Below, piece by piece: positions 1 to 8,649 of a stretch of 64,000 nucleotides of DNA (its first letter is position 1; each line of letters opens with the position of its first letter). The stretch is from Pseudooceanicola nitratireducens. Its GTDB lineage: Bacteria; Pseudomonadota; Alphaproteobacteria; Rhodobacterales; Rhodobacteraceae. The DNA lies in assembly GCF_900109195.1 (NCBI RefSeq), contig NZ_FNZG01000001.1, positions 310,001 to 374,000 on the forward strand, read 5' to 3'. Position numbers and translations under genes: made by a program. The notes beneath the pieces are model-generated. The model was not told the origin of the DNA. It worked only from the letters and a program-made list of their open reading frames with translations, and did not search any database.

Positions 1-90
1 CTGCTTGTCCGCGACAAGGGGCAGGGGGCCATGGCGCTGGACGCGCTGATCATCCCCAATGACCACCATCAGGCGGAGGCCGCAGAATGA
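1..90 (+). CDS. 3' end of an unidentified gene (partial)
   Basis: Only the last 29 codons of a plus-strand reading frame are visible, ending in TGA at 88-90. The tail reads LLVRDKGQGAMALDALIIPN and then a short His/Glu/Ala-rich end. The stop overlaps the ATG of the acyl-CoA dehydrogenase at 87 (ATGA), so it is probably the upstream member of the same operon. I do not recognise the family from so short a piece and assign no function. Confidence 0.6.
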   Translation: MLVRDKGQGAMALDALIIPNDHHQAEAAE

Positions 91-1280
91 CCCATGTGGA
101 CCCCAAGACCGAAGGCGCAACGCCTGCGGCCGGCAGCTATGCCGCAAAGACCCGCGCCTGGATCCAGGCCAACCTGACAGACGAACTGCGCACCGACCGC
201 TGTCTTGACCCCGGCGCGACGCTGCAACAGAAGATCGACTTCGAAGCGGCCCAGCACATCGGCGGTCTGACCGGCATCATGTGGCCCAAGGACTATGGCG
301 GCCACGGTCTGACCGTGCGCGAACACCTTGAGGCGAACCGCGAAATCGGCCTGTCGCCGATGCCCAATGCGGTGAACTCCATCGGCAAGGAACTGGCCGG
401 GCCGATCATCATGGCCGTGGGCCGCGAGGACCAGAAACGCGACCTGCTGCCCAAGATCCTCAAGATGGAACACATCTGGTGCCAGGGCTTTTCCGAACCC
501 GGTGCCGGATCGGACCTGGCCGGTCTGCGCACCCGCGCCGAGAAAACCGCCGACGGCTGGAAGGTCAACGGTCAGAAGATCTGGACCTCGGGCGCGTCGA
601 AATCGCAGCGCTGCCTGCTGCTGGCACGCTCGGGCAAACCCGAGGACCGCCACAAGGGCCTGATGCTATTTGCCGTGCCGATGGACAGCCCCGGCATCGA
701 CGTGCGCGAGATCACCTCGATCGACGGGGCGCGGTCGTTTTGCGAGGTCTTCTTCAACGACGTGATCGTCGATGATGCCAATATGCTGGGATCGCCCGAC
801 GAAGGCTGGGCTGCGGCAACGCGGGTTCTGTCCATCGAACGGGCGACCAACCGCATGTACCGGTCCTGGCGCTTCCAAAGCGAAATCGACCACCTGGTGA
901 TGGGCTGCCAAAGCGACAACCGCACCTATAAGATCCTGCGCGGCTATCGCCGAGAACTGGCCCAGTGCCGCATCGACGTTGAGCTGCTGAAGGGCCATGT
1001 CGAGGCGCTGGTGGACGATCTGCTGGACGGCAAGGAAATCGGCCCGCGCGGCAGTTTCCCGAAACTCTTCTGGTCCGAGGCGCACCAGCGCTTTGCCCAG
1101 ATGGCCTATGAAATCGTGTCGCGCTTCCCGGCCGACAGCAATCAGGCGCTGCGCGACCTGAAGGCCCGGATGGAGCATATCTACCTGACCGGCCGCGCCG
1201 AGACGATCTATGCCGGCACGACCGAGATCCAGCTGGACATCATTGCCAAACGTATCCTCAAGCTGAAAAAGGCGGCCTGA
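87..1280 (+). CDS. acyl-CoA dehydrogenase, large-type subunit
   Basis: Flavin-dependent alpha,beta-dehydrogenation of an acyl-CoA. At 397 aa it has the full family length: an N-terminal helical domain, a middle beta domain with the FAD-contact motif FSEPGAGSDLAG near residues 135-146 and the W-x-V-N-G-Q-K-I-W-T-S-G segment near 160-171, and a C-terminal helical domain. At the position of the MCAD catalytic Glu this protein has Ala (YAGTTEI, near residue 375). The base is therefore probably elsewhere, perhaps the Glu of the SIERAT segment, as in isovaleryl/long-chain types. Its start overlaps the previous stop (ATGA) with a GGAGG eight bases upstream. It lies 3 bp before a second, shorter dehydrogenase, a pairing typical of heteromeric ACADs that act on bulky CoA esters such as steroid side chains. 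Substrate unknown. Confidence 0.92.
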   Translation: MTHVDPKTEGATPAAGSYAAKTRAWIQANLTDELRTDRCLDPGATLQQKIDFEAAQHIGGLTGIMWPKDYGGHGLTVREHLEANREIGLSPMPNAVNSIGKELAGPIIMAVGREDQKRDLLPKILKMEHIWCQGFSEPGAGSDLAGLRTRAEKTADGWKVNGQKIWTSGASKSQRCLLLARSGKPEDRHKGLMLFAVPMDSPGIDVREITSIDGARSFCEVFFNDVIVDDANMLGSPDEGWAAATRVLSIERATNRMYRSWRFQSEIDHLVMGCQSDNRTYKILRGYRRELAQCRIDVELLKGHVEALVDDLLDGKEIGPRGSFPKLFWSEAHQRFAQMAYEIVSRFPADSNQALRDLKARMEHIYLTGRAETIYAGTTEIQLDIIAKRILKLKKAA

Positions 1281-1283
1281 CCC

Positions 1284-2285
1284 ATGTTCGACGATCTCGA
1301 TCCGAAAGAGTTTGAAGAAACCGCCGCCGCCGTGGTCGACGCCTGTGCGTCCGCCGACGATGCCAAGGCCCGTGGTGCCCTGCTGGGCGAGGCCGGGCTG
1401 ATCGGTGTCACCGCGCCCGAGGATGCGGGCGGGCTGGGCCTGCCGCTGGACTTTGCCGTGCCGGTTCTGTCTGCCGCAGGGGCCGGGCTGCTGGGCTTCC
1501 CGCTGATCGAAGCGGTCCTGCTGGCCAAGGCGCTGGCCCCCGTGGACGCCGATCTGGCCGGGCGCATCGCCTCGGGGGAAACCCTGGCCACCGTCGCCTG
1601 GCAGGGCCGGGCCGAGGATGGCCTGGTCGCCGCCGCCCCCCTGGGGCAAGAGGCCGACCATGTGCTGATCCTGAGGGCCGATGGCAGCGCCGTGCTGGCC
1701 CAGACCGGCAATGCCGTGACCGCCCGCGCGGTGCCCGCGCTGGACGTGGACGCGCCGGAATCGGCCTTTGACATCAGCGGCGATCTGACCGGCCCCGTGC
1801 TGGACGCCGCCAGCGTCGCCACCCTTCAGCGCGAGGCCCAGGTGCTGCGCACCGCCTTCGTCGCCGGGTCGTCAGACAGATGCCTGACCCTGGCCGCGGA
1901 TTATGCCCAGGACCGGTCGCAGTTCGGCAAGATCCTGGCCGCGAACCAGGTGATCCGCCACCGCCTGTCGCGCGACAAGCTGGCCGTCTCGACCATGCGC
2001 AACGGGCTGAAACGCGCCCTGAAGGCCGATGTGGAAGACGCCGATCTGGCGATCGAGGCCACCTGGCTGGGCACCGCCCGCGCCGGCATCAGTGTCGCCG
2101 AAAGCGCCATCCAGGTCTTTGGCGGCATGGGCTTCACCTGGGAAGTCCCGCTACACCGCCACCTGCGCCAGATGCGCGCGCAATCGGCCTATGGCGCAGT
2201 TGCGCAGGCCACCGAAGGGCTGGGCGATCGCCTGATCGCCGCCCGCACGAACGAATGGTACGGAGAAATCGAACATGTCGTCTGA
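1284..2285 (+). CDS. acyl-CoA dehydrogenase, small partner subunit
   Basis: This 333-aa protein is shorter than a canonical ACAD (about 380-400 aa). The C-terminal helical domain is recognisable: R-x-QFGK near residue 212 and the QVFGGMGFTWE motif near 278-288. The N-terminal and middle domains are reduced, without the clear FAD-contact and YEGT motifs found in the gene at 9497. It follows the larger ACAD by 3 bp and overlaps the next SDR gene by 11 bp, so the three are surely co-expressed. Family knowledge: small subunits of this kind form alpha2beta2 complexes with a neighbouring large subunit. I infer that here; the alternative is a divergent stand-alone homodimer. Confidence 0.85.
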   Translation: MFDDLDPKEFEETAAAVVDACASADDAKARGALLGEAGLIGVTAPEDAGGLGLPLDFAVPVLSAAGAGLLGFPLIEAVLLAKALAPVDADLAGRIASGETLATVAWQGRAEDGLVAAAPLGQEADHVLILRADGSAVLAQTGNAVTARAVPALDVDAPESAFDISGDLTGPVLDAASVATLQREAQVLRTAFVAGSSDRCLTLAADYAQDRSQFGKILAANQVIRHRLSRDKLAVSTMRNGLKRALKADVEDADLAIEATWLGTARAGISVAESAIQVFGGMGFTWEVPLHRHLRQMRAQSAYGAVAQATEGLGDRLIAARTNEWYGEIEHVV

Positions 2286-3027
2286 AGCCAAATCCCTGCT
2301 GATCACCGGGGCCGGTCACGGCATCGGCCGCGCCACCGCCAAACTGATGGCCGAACGCGGCTGGATCGTCGGCGTCAACGACCTGAAAGAGGAATTCGCC
2401 AACGAAGCGGTCGCGGAAATCACCGCCGCCGGGGGGCAGGCCTTTCCCGTGGTGCAGAACGTCGCCACCATCGAGGGCATCGAGACCGCCGTCGCCATGG
2501 TGGTCGAAAAGACCGGCCGTTTTGACGGTCTGGTGAACAACGCCGCCTGGGTCCGCTATCAGGCGATCCCCGACATCATGCCCGAAACGCTGGACCGGAT
2601 GCTTCAGGTCGGCTTTTCCTCGATCATCTGGGGCACGAAATTCGCCGCCGCCGCCATGGATCCCGAACGCGGGGGCACGATCGTCAATGTCGCCTCGGCT
2701 GCCGGGTTCCGGTCGGCAAAGAATTCCATGGTCTACAGCGGCATCAAGTCCGGCGTCATGGGTCTGACCCGCGCCGCGGCCGTGGAACTGGGATCGCAGC
2801 AGATCCGGGTGAACGCGGTTGCGCCGTCCGCCGTGCCGACCGAAGGCACCGCCAAGCACCGCTCGGCCGAGAGGGACGCGAAACGCATCGCCAACACGCC
2901 CCTGGGCCGTCTGGGCACGGTCGAGGATATCGCCCGCGCCATCGGCTATCTGCTGGGTGAGGAGAGCGATTTCATCACCGGTCAGGTGCTGTCCACCGAC
3001 GGCGGGATCGGCATCGCGATCACCTGA
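2275..3027 (+). CDS. short-chain dehydrogenase/reductase (SDR)
   Basis: A classical 250-aa NAD(P)-dependent SDR that probably oxidises a hydroxyacyl intermediate of the pathway. Visible motifs are the cofactor loop GAGHGIG (residues 12-18), NNAA near 90, the catalytic Ser in NVASAAG, YSGIK as the Y-x-x-x-K dyad near 158-162, and the C-terminal TGQVLSTDGG. The start lies inside the end of the preceding dehydrogenase gene and has GGAG about eight bases upstream, which supports translational coupling. An Asp-containing strand-2 end (VNDLKEE) suggests NAD(H) preference, which is an inference. The exact substrate cannot be told from sequence. Confidence 0.9.
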   Translation: MSSEAKSLLITGAGHGIGRATAKLMAERGWIVGVNDLKEEFANEAVAEITAAGGQAFPVVQNVATIEGIETAVAMVVEKTGRFDGLVNNAAWVRYQAIPDIMPETLDRMLQVGFSSIIWGTKFAAAAMDPERGGTIVNVASAAGFRSAKNSMVYSGIKSGVMGLTRAAAVELGSQQIRVNAVAPSAVPTEGTAKHRSAERDAKRIANTPLGRLGTVEDIARAIGYLLGEESDFITGQVLSTDGGIGIAIT

Positions 3028-3100
3028 GGACGGGTCACAGGATCGGGGGGCAAAGGATCAGGGGCCGGGAGGACGGCCAGACGTGCAGGGAGGGCACCAG

Positions 3101-4372
3101 ATGAGCAACACGACGGAACAGGGCCGGGGCCAAACTGCCCTAGTCACTGGCGGCGCCAATGGCATCGGCTGGGCGATCTGTCAGGCGCTGGCCGCGCGGG
3201 GCTACCGCGTGGCGATCGCCGATCTGGACCTTGCCGCCGCGCAGGAACGGGCGCAGACCCTCGGCCCCGATCACCTGGCCCTAGGCGTGGATCTGACCGA
3301 CGCCAATGCCGCCTCTGCCCTGCCCGGGCAGGCGGCGCAGGCGCTTGGGAGGCTGGATCTGGTCGTCAACAACGCCGGCATGACCGACACCACCGGCAAA
3401 AGCATCGCGACCCTGCCCGAGGATCGGTTCGACCGGCTGGTGGCGCTGAACCTGACCGCCGTGCAGCGGATCTGTGGCGCCGCCGCCCCGCTGCTGCCCC
3501 GGGGCGGGGCGATCATCAACCTGGCGTCTGGTGCCGCCTGGCGTCCGCTGGCGCTGCGGGGCCCCTATAGCGCCACGAAATCCGCCGTTGTCGCCCTGAC
3601 CGAAGGTCTGGCGCTGGACCTGGCCCCGCAGGGCATCGCGGTGTCGGCTGTCGCCCCCGGCTATACCCGCACGCCGCTGCTGCAATCGCTGCATGACGAA
3701 GGCCGGGTCGATCTGGTCGCCATCGCGCGCGGCATCCCCCTGGGCCGGCTGGTCGAGCCTGAAGATATCGCCGGCGCGGTCGCCTTCCTGGCATCGCCCG
3801 CCGGGCACCGGCTAAGCGGCGAGACGCTGAGCGTCGATGCCGGAAGTCAGGTCGCCCAGGGCCCGCTGCCCGATCCCGCCATCGCCCCCGCCGCCGGCAC
3901 CACGCCCGGTGATGCCGTGGTGGTTCTGTCGGATACAGGCGACACCGCCCTGCGCGATGCGCTGAATGCCGGGGCGGACCCCGAGGGTACGACCGGCCTC
4001 GCCCATGTCATCGACACCCGGCTAGGCACCGCCGACCCCGCCCAGGCCCTGCGCCTGGCCCGGGACACCGCCCGCCGCTGCGCTGCCCTTCAGGCGCGCA
4101 GCCCCGGCTTTGCTTTGACCTTCGTGCTGACGCGCGGCACGGGACAGCCAGCCGGAACCGCCAGCCGCGCCGCGCAGGCCGCGGTTGCCATGCTGGGCCG
4201 CACGCTGGCGCTGGAATGGGCCGCCGCCGGGATGCGGGTCAACACCGTCCTGAGCCAAGCGACCCCCGATGCCGCGACGGATGCCGCCGATCTGGCCGCG
4301 CTTTGCCGCTATGTCGGATCCGACGCGGCCGCGGCGCTGACCGGCCAGCTGATCCGCGCGATCGGCACCTGA
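3101..4372 (+). CDS. SDR with an extra degenerate SDR-like C-terminal half
   Basis: The 423-aa product is much longer than the usual ~250 aa. Residues 1-~250 form a complete SDR: TGGANGIG, NNAGMT, NLASGAAW and the catalytic YSATK, ending in GETLSVDAGSQ. The remaining ~165 residues look like a second, decayed SDR Rossmann half: a segment like the alpha-helix-F region (LGRTLALEWAAAGMRVNTV) and a terminal LTGQLIRAIGT resembling the SDR C-terminus. They lack both a glycine-rich cofactor loop and a YxxxK. The start was chosen at an ATG with GGGAGGG six bases upstream; an upstream in-frame extension runs back into the preceding gene and is not credible. The C-terminal half may serve oligomerisation. 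See findings. Confidence 0.85.
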   Translation: MSNTTEQGRGQTALVTGGANGIGWAICQALAARGYRVAIADLDLAAAQERAQTLGPDHLALGVDLTDANAASALPGQAAQALGRLDLVVNNAGMTDTTGKSIATLPEDRFDRLVALNLTAVQRICGAAAPLLPRGGAIINLASGAAWRPLALRGPYSATKSAVVALTEGLALDLAPQGIAVSAVAPGYTRTPLLQSLHDEGRVDLVAIARGIPLGRLVEPEDIAGAVAFLASPAGHRLSGETLSVDAGSQVAQGPLPDPAIAPAAGTTPGDAVVVLSDTGDTALRDALNAGADPEGTTGLAHVIDTRLGTADPAQALRLARDTARRCAALQARSPGFALTFVLTRGTGQPAGTASRAAQAAVAMLGRTLALEWAAAGMRVNTVLSQATPDAATDAADLAALCRYVGSDAAAALTGQLIRAIGT

Positions 4373-4447
4373 ACACCAGCCGGGTCAGCCCCATCCAGGG
4401 ACAGCCCGGCCCCTATGACAGTCGCATCAGATCCAAGGGAGGAGACA

Positions 4448-4894
4448 ATGCGCTTTGTAACCGAGAGACTGGAAGACGTCCTTGCCGCCATCGTCACGCT
4501 GGCCGTGGGCATCTTTGTCGTCACCGAAGGCAGCAGCTACAAGATCGGCACGCTCAGCCAGATGGGGCCGGGGTATTTCCCGGTTATCCTGGGCTGGACG
4601 ATGATCGTGCTGGCCGTGCTGATCCTGGTCGCGTCCCGCCCGGCCGAGATCCCGATGACCCTGTCGCACCGCCAGCTGCGCGGGATGCTGTTTGTCGCGG
4701 CTTCTTTCGCGGCCTTCGCCCTGACGATCGAACGCTTCGGCATGGTGCCGTCGATCACCCTGACCGTCTTTCTTGCCAGCCTGGCCAATGACCGGAACAC
4801 CCTGGTCAAGGCAGGTCTTCTGGGCCTGGGCAGCGCCCTGGCCTGTGCGCTGATCTTCCGCGTCGGCCTTGGCCTTCAGATCGAGGCATTCTGA
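4448..4894 (+). CDS. tctB: tripartite tricarboxylate transporter TctB subunit
   Basis: Small membrane subunit of a TctABC-type secondary transporter that imports carboxylates with a periplasmic binding protein. The 148-aa protein has about four hydrophobic helices and the family motif around MGPGYFPVILGW (near residues 38-49). The start ATG is preceded by GGGAGGAG; an upstream in-frame ATG would add an uncharged leader of 11 residues and has no such site. It is followed one base later by tctA. No TctC binding-protein gene is present between the window start and this point. Confidence 0.9.
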   Translation: MRFVTERLEDVLAAIVTLAVGIFVVTEGSSYKIGTLSQMGPGYFPVILGWTMIVLAVLILVASRPAEIPMTLSHRQLRGMLFVAASFAAFALTIERFGMVPSITLTVFLASLANDRNTLVKAGLLGLGSALACALIFRVGLGLQIEAF

Positions 4895-4895
4895 A

Positions 4896-6419
4896 ATGGA
4901 TCAACTTCTGCAAAACATCGCCCTGGGTCTCAGCGTGGCCTTCTCGCTGGAAGGGCTTCTGTACTGTTTCATCGGCGTCTTCCTGGGCACGCTGGTCGGC
5001 GTGCTGCCGGGGATCGGCATCATGGCGACGCTGGCCATGCTGATGCCGATCACCTTCCACCTGGATCCGAACTATGCGCTGATCATGCTGGGGGGGATCT
5101 ACTACGGGGCCTCTTACGGCGGCTCGACCGCATCGATCCTGATGAACCTGCCGGGCACGGCCACCAGCGCCGTCACCGGGCTGGACGGCTATCCGATGGC
5201 AAAACAGGGCCGCGCCGGACAGGCGCTGTTCATGACCGCTATCGCCTCCTTTGTCGGGTCCATCGTCGGGGTGATCCTGCTGGCGGGTTTCTCGGTGCCG
5301 CTGGCCCGGGTGGCGCTGCGCTTTGGCCCGCATGAATACGTGGCGCTGATGCTGCTGGGGCTGATCGCGGCCTCGGTCATCGGGTCGGGCCGGTCGATCC
5401 GGTCGCTGATCGCGGTGTCGCTTGGCCTGGCGCTTGGGCTGGTCGGGCTCGACCTGAACTCGGGCGTGGCGCGGTTCACCTTTGGCCAGACGGTGCTGTT
5501 CGACGGTCTGCCGCTGGTCGCCGTGGCCATCGGCCTGTTCGGCCTGCCGGAAATCATCGCCAGCGCCGGACGCGCCCAGACCCCCAAGGTGCAATCCGAC
5601 AAGATCCGCCTGCGCGACATGCTGCCCACGCGCGAAGACTGGCGCCGCTCGGCCATGCCGATGGCACGCGGGTCGGGCATCGGGGCCTTCTTCGGCGCGC
5701 TTCCGGGCACCGGCGGTCTGGTCGCCACCTTCGTGTCATATGCGGTCGAACGGAAGATGTCGAAACACCCCGAGCAGTTCGGCAAGGGCGCGATCGAGGG
5801 CATCGCCGCCCCGGAATCCGCCAACAACGCCGCCGTGCAATCGGCCTTCATCCCGACCCTCAGCCTGGGCATCCCCGGCGACCCGGTGATGGCGATCATG
5901 CTGGGTGTGATGATGGTGCATGGCATCCTGCCCGGACCGACCGTGATCCAGGACAGCCCGGACCTGTTCTGGGGCCTGATCGTCAGCTTCGTGGTGGGCA
6001 ACATCATGCTGCTGGTGCTGAACCTGCCGCTGGTCGGCATGTGGGTCAAACTGCTGGCGATCCCCTACAACTACCTGTTCCCGGTGATCGTCGCCTTTAC
6101 CTGCATCGGCATCTATTCGGTGAACTACCAGATCGTGGATGTCTTCGTGCTGCTGGCCTTCGGCTTCCTTGGCCTGGGAATGCGGGCGCTGAACTTCGAG
6201 GTCGCGCCCCTGCTGCTGGGCTTTGTCCTGGGCCCGATGATCGAGGAATACTTCCGCCGGTCGCTGATCGTGTCGCGGGGCGATCTGGGGTCCTTCTTCG
6301 ACCGCCCGATCGCGGGCACCATCCTGGTCATCACCGCCGCCATCGTGGTCTGGGCCATCGCGGTCAAGACCCGCGCGGCGCTGGCGGGCCGGGGCAAGCC
6401 GGTGTCGGACAATGGCTGA
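4896..6419 (+). CDS. tctA: tripartite tricarboxylate transporter TctA subunit
   Basis: Large permease of the TctABC family, 507 aa with about 11-12 hydrophobic helices. Signature segments are visible: GVLPGIGIMATLAMLMP near residue 40, YYGASYGGSTASILMNLPG near 70-88, and the second half-repeat motif GALPGTGGLVATF near 268 with PESANNAAVQ and LGIPGDPVMAIMLG after it. These duplicated LPG motifs are diagnostic. The start ATG lies one base after the tctB stop. It overlaps the next gene by eight bases (ATGGCTGA). The substrate is probably the carboxylate degraded by the surrounding genes, which is an inference from context. Confidence 0.95.
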   Translation: MDQLLQNIALGLSVAFSLEGLLYCFIGVFLGTLVGVLPGIGIMATLAMLMPITFHLDPNYALIMLGGIYYGASYGGSTASILMNLPGTATSAVTGLDGYPMAKQGRAGQALFMTAIASFVGSIVGVILLAGFSVPLARVALRFGPHEYVALMLLGLIAASVIGSGRSIRSLIAVSLGLALGLVGLDLNSGVARFTFGQTVLFDGLPLVAVAIGLFGLPEIIASAGRAQTPKVQSDKIRLRDMLPTREDWRRSAMPMARGSGIGAFFGALPGTGGLVATFVSYAVERKMSKHPEQFGKGAIEGIAAPESANNAAVQSAFIPTLSLGIPGDPVMAIMLGVMMVHGILPGPTVIQDSPDLFWGLIVSFVVGNIMLLVLNLPLVGMWVKLLAIPYNYLFPVIVAFTCIGIYSVNYQIVDVFVLLAFGFLGLGMRALNFEVAPLLLGFVLGPMIEEYFRRSLIVSRGDLGSFFDRPIAGTILVITAAIVVWAIAVKTRAALAGRGKPVSDNG

Positions 6420-7359
6420 GGCCCGCAAGACCGACCCAAGGGGTCAGGGCCGCTGCGAGGACCTGACCCAGACCACCGGCCTGACCTTCCGCCGGATCGA
6501 GGACCGGCCCGACGCCCTGGGGGAAAGTCCGGTCTGGGATGCCGAGGCCGGCTGCCTGTGGTGGATCGACGGCGTGGCGGGCGTGCTGCACCGCCGCGAC
6601 GCCGAGGGCCGGGTCTTCGACTACCGGATGAATGGCCACATCGGGGCCATCGCCCTGGCCGAGGATGGAAACCTGGTCATCGTGCTGGACCACCGCGTGG
6701 TGCTGTACGACCCCGAGGTCCGCGCCGAAAAGCACCTGCTTGTGCTGGAAGGTGCCGATCCGGCCATGCGCCTGAACGACGCAAAGCTGGACCGCCAGGG
6801 CCGGTTCCTCTGTGCCGGTATGGGCCGGGGCGGGGAACCCCTGGGACAGCTGCACCAGGTCGACGGCGCGTGCCGCCACCGGGTGCTGGCCGAAGGGCTG
6901 CATATCGGCAACGGTATCTGCTTCAGCCCCGAGGGCGACGTACTGTATTTTGCCGATACGCCCGCGCGCAAGGTCTTTGCCTGCGACTACGACCCCGCCA
7001 CGGGGGCCGCCGGTCCGGCGCGCCTGCACATCGACACCGCACCGCTTGAGGCCGGGATCGACGGGGCCACGGTGGACCGCGCCGGGAACCTCTGGGGCGC
7101 GCTGATCCGCACCGGGGAAATCGGCTGTTTCAGCCCGCAGGGCACGCTGATCACCCGCATTCCCGCGCCGGTCGACCTGCCGTCTTCGCTGGCCTTTGGC
7201 GGCGCGGACATGACCACGCTTTTCGTCACCTCGATCCGCGATTCCGGCACCGGGCGCGCGGTGTCGACCCATCCCGACGGCGGCAAGCTGTTCGCCATCG
7301 ACGGGCTCTGGGCCAAGGGCATCGCCGAGGCGCGGTTCCGCCTGACCCCGCCTTCCTGA
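6412..7359 (+). CDS. SMP-30/gluconolactonase family hydrolase
   Basis: A 315-aa six-bladed beta-propeller lactonase of the SMP-30/LRE family (Pfam SGL), which hydrolyses sugar or related lactones using a divalent metal. The metal-site pattern is visible: GESPVW with its Glu near residue 38, the LNDAKLD segment with Asn-Asp near 122, GNGICFSP with Asn near 164, and YFADTPARKVFA with Asp near 182. It is translationally coupled to tctA by an eight-base overlap. In this context it may open a lactone produced from the transported compound. The first ~25 residues are polar and not typical, so the true start could be somewhat downstream. Confidence 0.85.
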   Translation: MAEARKTDPRGQGRCEDLTQTTGLTFRRIEDRPDALGESPVWDAEAGCLWWIDGVAGVLHRRDAEGRVFDYRMNGHIGAIALAEDGNLVIVLDHRVVLYDPEVRAEKHLLVLEGADPAMRLNDAKLDRQGRFLCAGMGRGGEPLGQLHQVDGACRHRVLAEGLHIGNGICFSPEGDVLYFADTPARKVFACDYDPATGAAGPARLHIDTAPLEAGIDGATVDRAGNLWGALIRTGEIGCFSPQGTLITRIPAPVDLPSSLAFGGADMTTLFVTSIRDSGTGRAVSTHPDGGKLFAIDGLWAKGIAEARFRLTPPS

Positions 7360-7403
7360 CCGCACTCGACCAGCCCGCAACCTGACCAACAAGGGAAAGA
7401 CCC

Positions 7404-8609
7404 ATGACCGACACCGCCCCCTTCGGACCCCTGGCCGGGCTGAAAGTCCTTGATATCGCCACCATTATTGCCGCGCCTTTCGCGGCCTCTCTGCTTGCCG
7501 ATTTCGGGGCCGAGGTGACCAAGTTCGAAATGCCGGGGCAGGGCGACGGGCTGCGCAACTTCCCGCCCTTCCGCGATGACAAGCCGCTGTGGTGGAAGGT
7601 CACCAACCGCGGCAAACGCTATGGCACGCTGGATCTGCGCCGCCCCGAGGGGCTGGAGATCATGAAGAAGATGATCGCCGAACACGACGTGCTGGTGGAA
7701 AACTTCCGCCCCGGCACCCTGGCCAAATGGGGGCTGGACCGCGACACCCTGTGGGCGATCAACCCCAAGCTGGTGATCCTGCGCGTCTCGGCCTTTGGTC
7801 AGACCGGGCCCAAGGCCTCGCAGGGCGGGTTCGCGCGGATTTTCGAGGCCATGGGCGGGCTGACCTATATCACCGGCATGCCCGACAGCGCGCCGGTGCA
7901 CCCCGGCTATCCGATCGCCGATGCCTTCGGCGGCGTCTTCGGGGCGTTTTCGATCCTGGCGGCGCTCTTTGGCATCCTCAAGAACGGCACCGAGGGCGAG
8001 GAAATCGACCTGGCCCTGACCGAGGCGACCTTCCGCCTGCTGGAAAACCTGGCCATCGAATACGACCAGCTGGGCCAGATCCGCGAACGCGACGGCAACA
8101 ACAACCAATATACCGCGCCCGCCAATGTCTTCCGCACCAGCGACGGCCGCTATGTCACCGTCACCGGATCGACCGACAATATGTACCGCGCCAATATGCG
8201 CGCCATCGGGCGCGACGACCTGATCGACGACCCGCGCTTTGCCGGCAACCGCAACCGTCTGGCACACCGCGACGAACTGGACGCGATCTTTGCCGATTAC
8301 ATGTCCACGCATACGCTGGACGAAACTCTGGCCGATTTTCAGCGCGAAGGCGGGGCCATCGGTCCGATCTATTCGGCGGAACAGATCTTCAACGATCCCC
8401 AGGTGCAGGCGCGCGACGTGGTGACGGCCGTGAAGGATGACGATTTCGGCACCGTGCGGATGCAGAACGTCGTGCCCCGCCTGACCCGCAACCCCGGCCA
8501 GATCCGCTGGTCCGCCAAGGATCTGGGCGCGGATACCGACGCGATCCTGGGCGATCTGGGCTTTGACGCCACGCAGATTGCCACCCTGCGCGAAAACGGC
8601 ATCATCTGA
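7404..8609 (+). CDS. class III CoA-transferase (CaiB/BaiF family)
   Basis: This 401-aa enzyme transfers CoA from a donor thioester to a carboxylic acid and would be the activating step of the pathway. Family features are the N-terminal GLKVLDIATIIAAPFAASLLADFGAEV segment (read in two parts, residues 13-38), VENFRPGTLAKWGLD near 97-111, and the catalytic Asp in the PIADAFGG segment near 172-175. GGGAAAG precedes the ATG. It sits between a lactonase and a crotonase, so it probably activates the free acid so that the three acyl-CoA dehydrogenases can act. Donor and acceptor cannot be deduced. Confidence 0.93.
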   Translation: MTDTAPFGPLAGLKVLDIATIIAAPFAASLLADFGAEVTKFEMPGQGDGLRNFPPFRDDKPLWWKVTNRGKRYGTLDLRRPEGLEIMKKMIAEHDVLVENFRPGTLAKWGLDRDTLWAINPKLVILRVSAFGQTGPKASQGGFARIFEAMGGLTYITGMPDSAPVHPGYPIADAFGGVFGAFSILAALFGILKNGTEGEEIDLALTEATFRLLENLAIEYDQLGQIRERDGNNNQYTAPANVFRTSDGRYVTVTGSTDNMYRANMRAIGRDDLIDDPRFAGNRNRLAHRDELDAIFADYMSTHTLDETLADFQREGGAIGPIYSAEQIFNDPQVQARDVVTAVKDDDFGTVRMQNVVPRLTRNPGQIRWSAKDLGADTDAILGDLGFDATQIATLRENGII

Positions 8610-8649
8610 CGGCCGCCAGGCCCCTGACCCCTTCCGAAAGGCACGCCCC

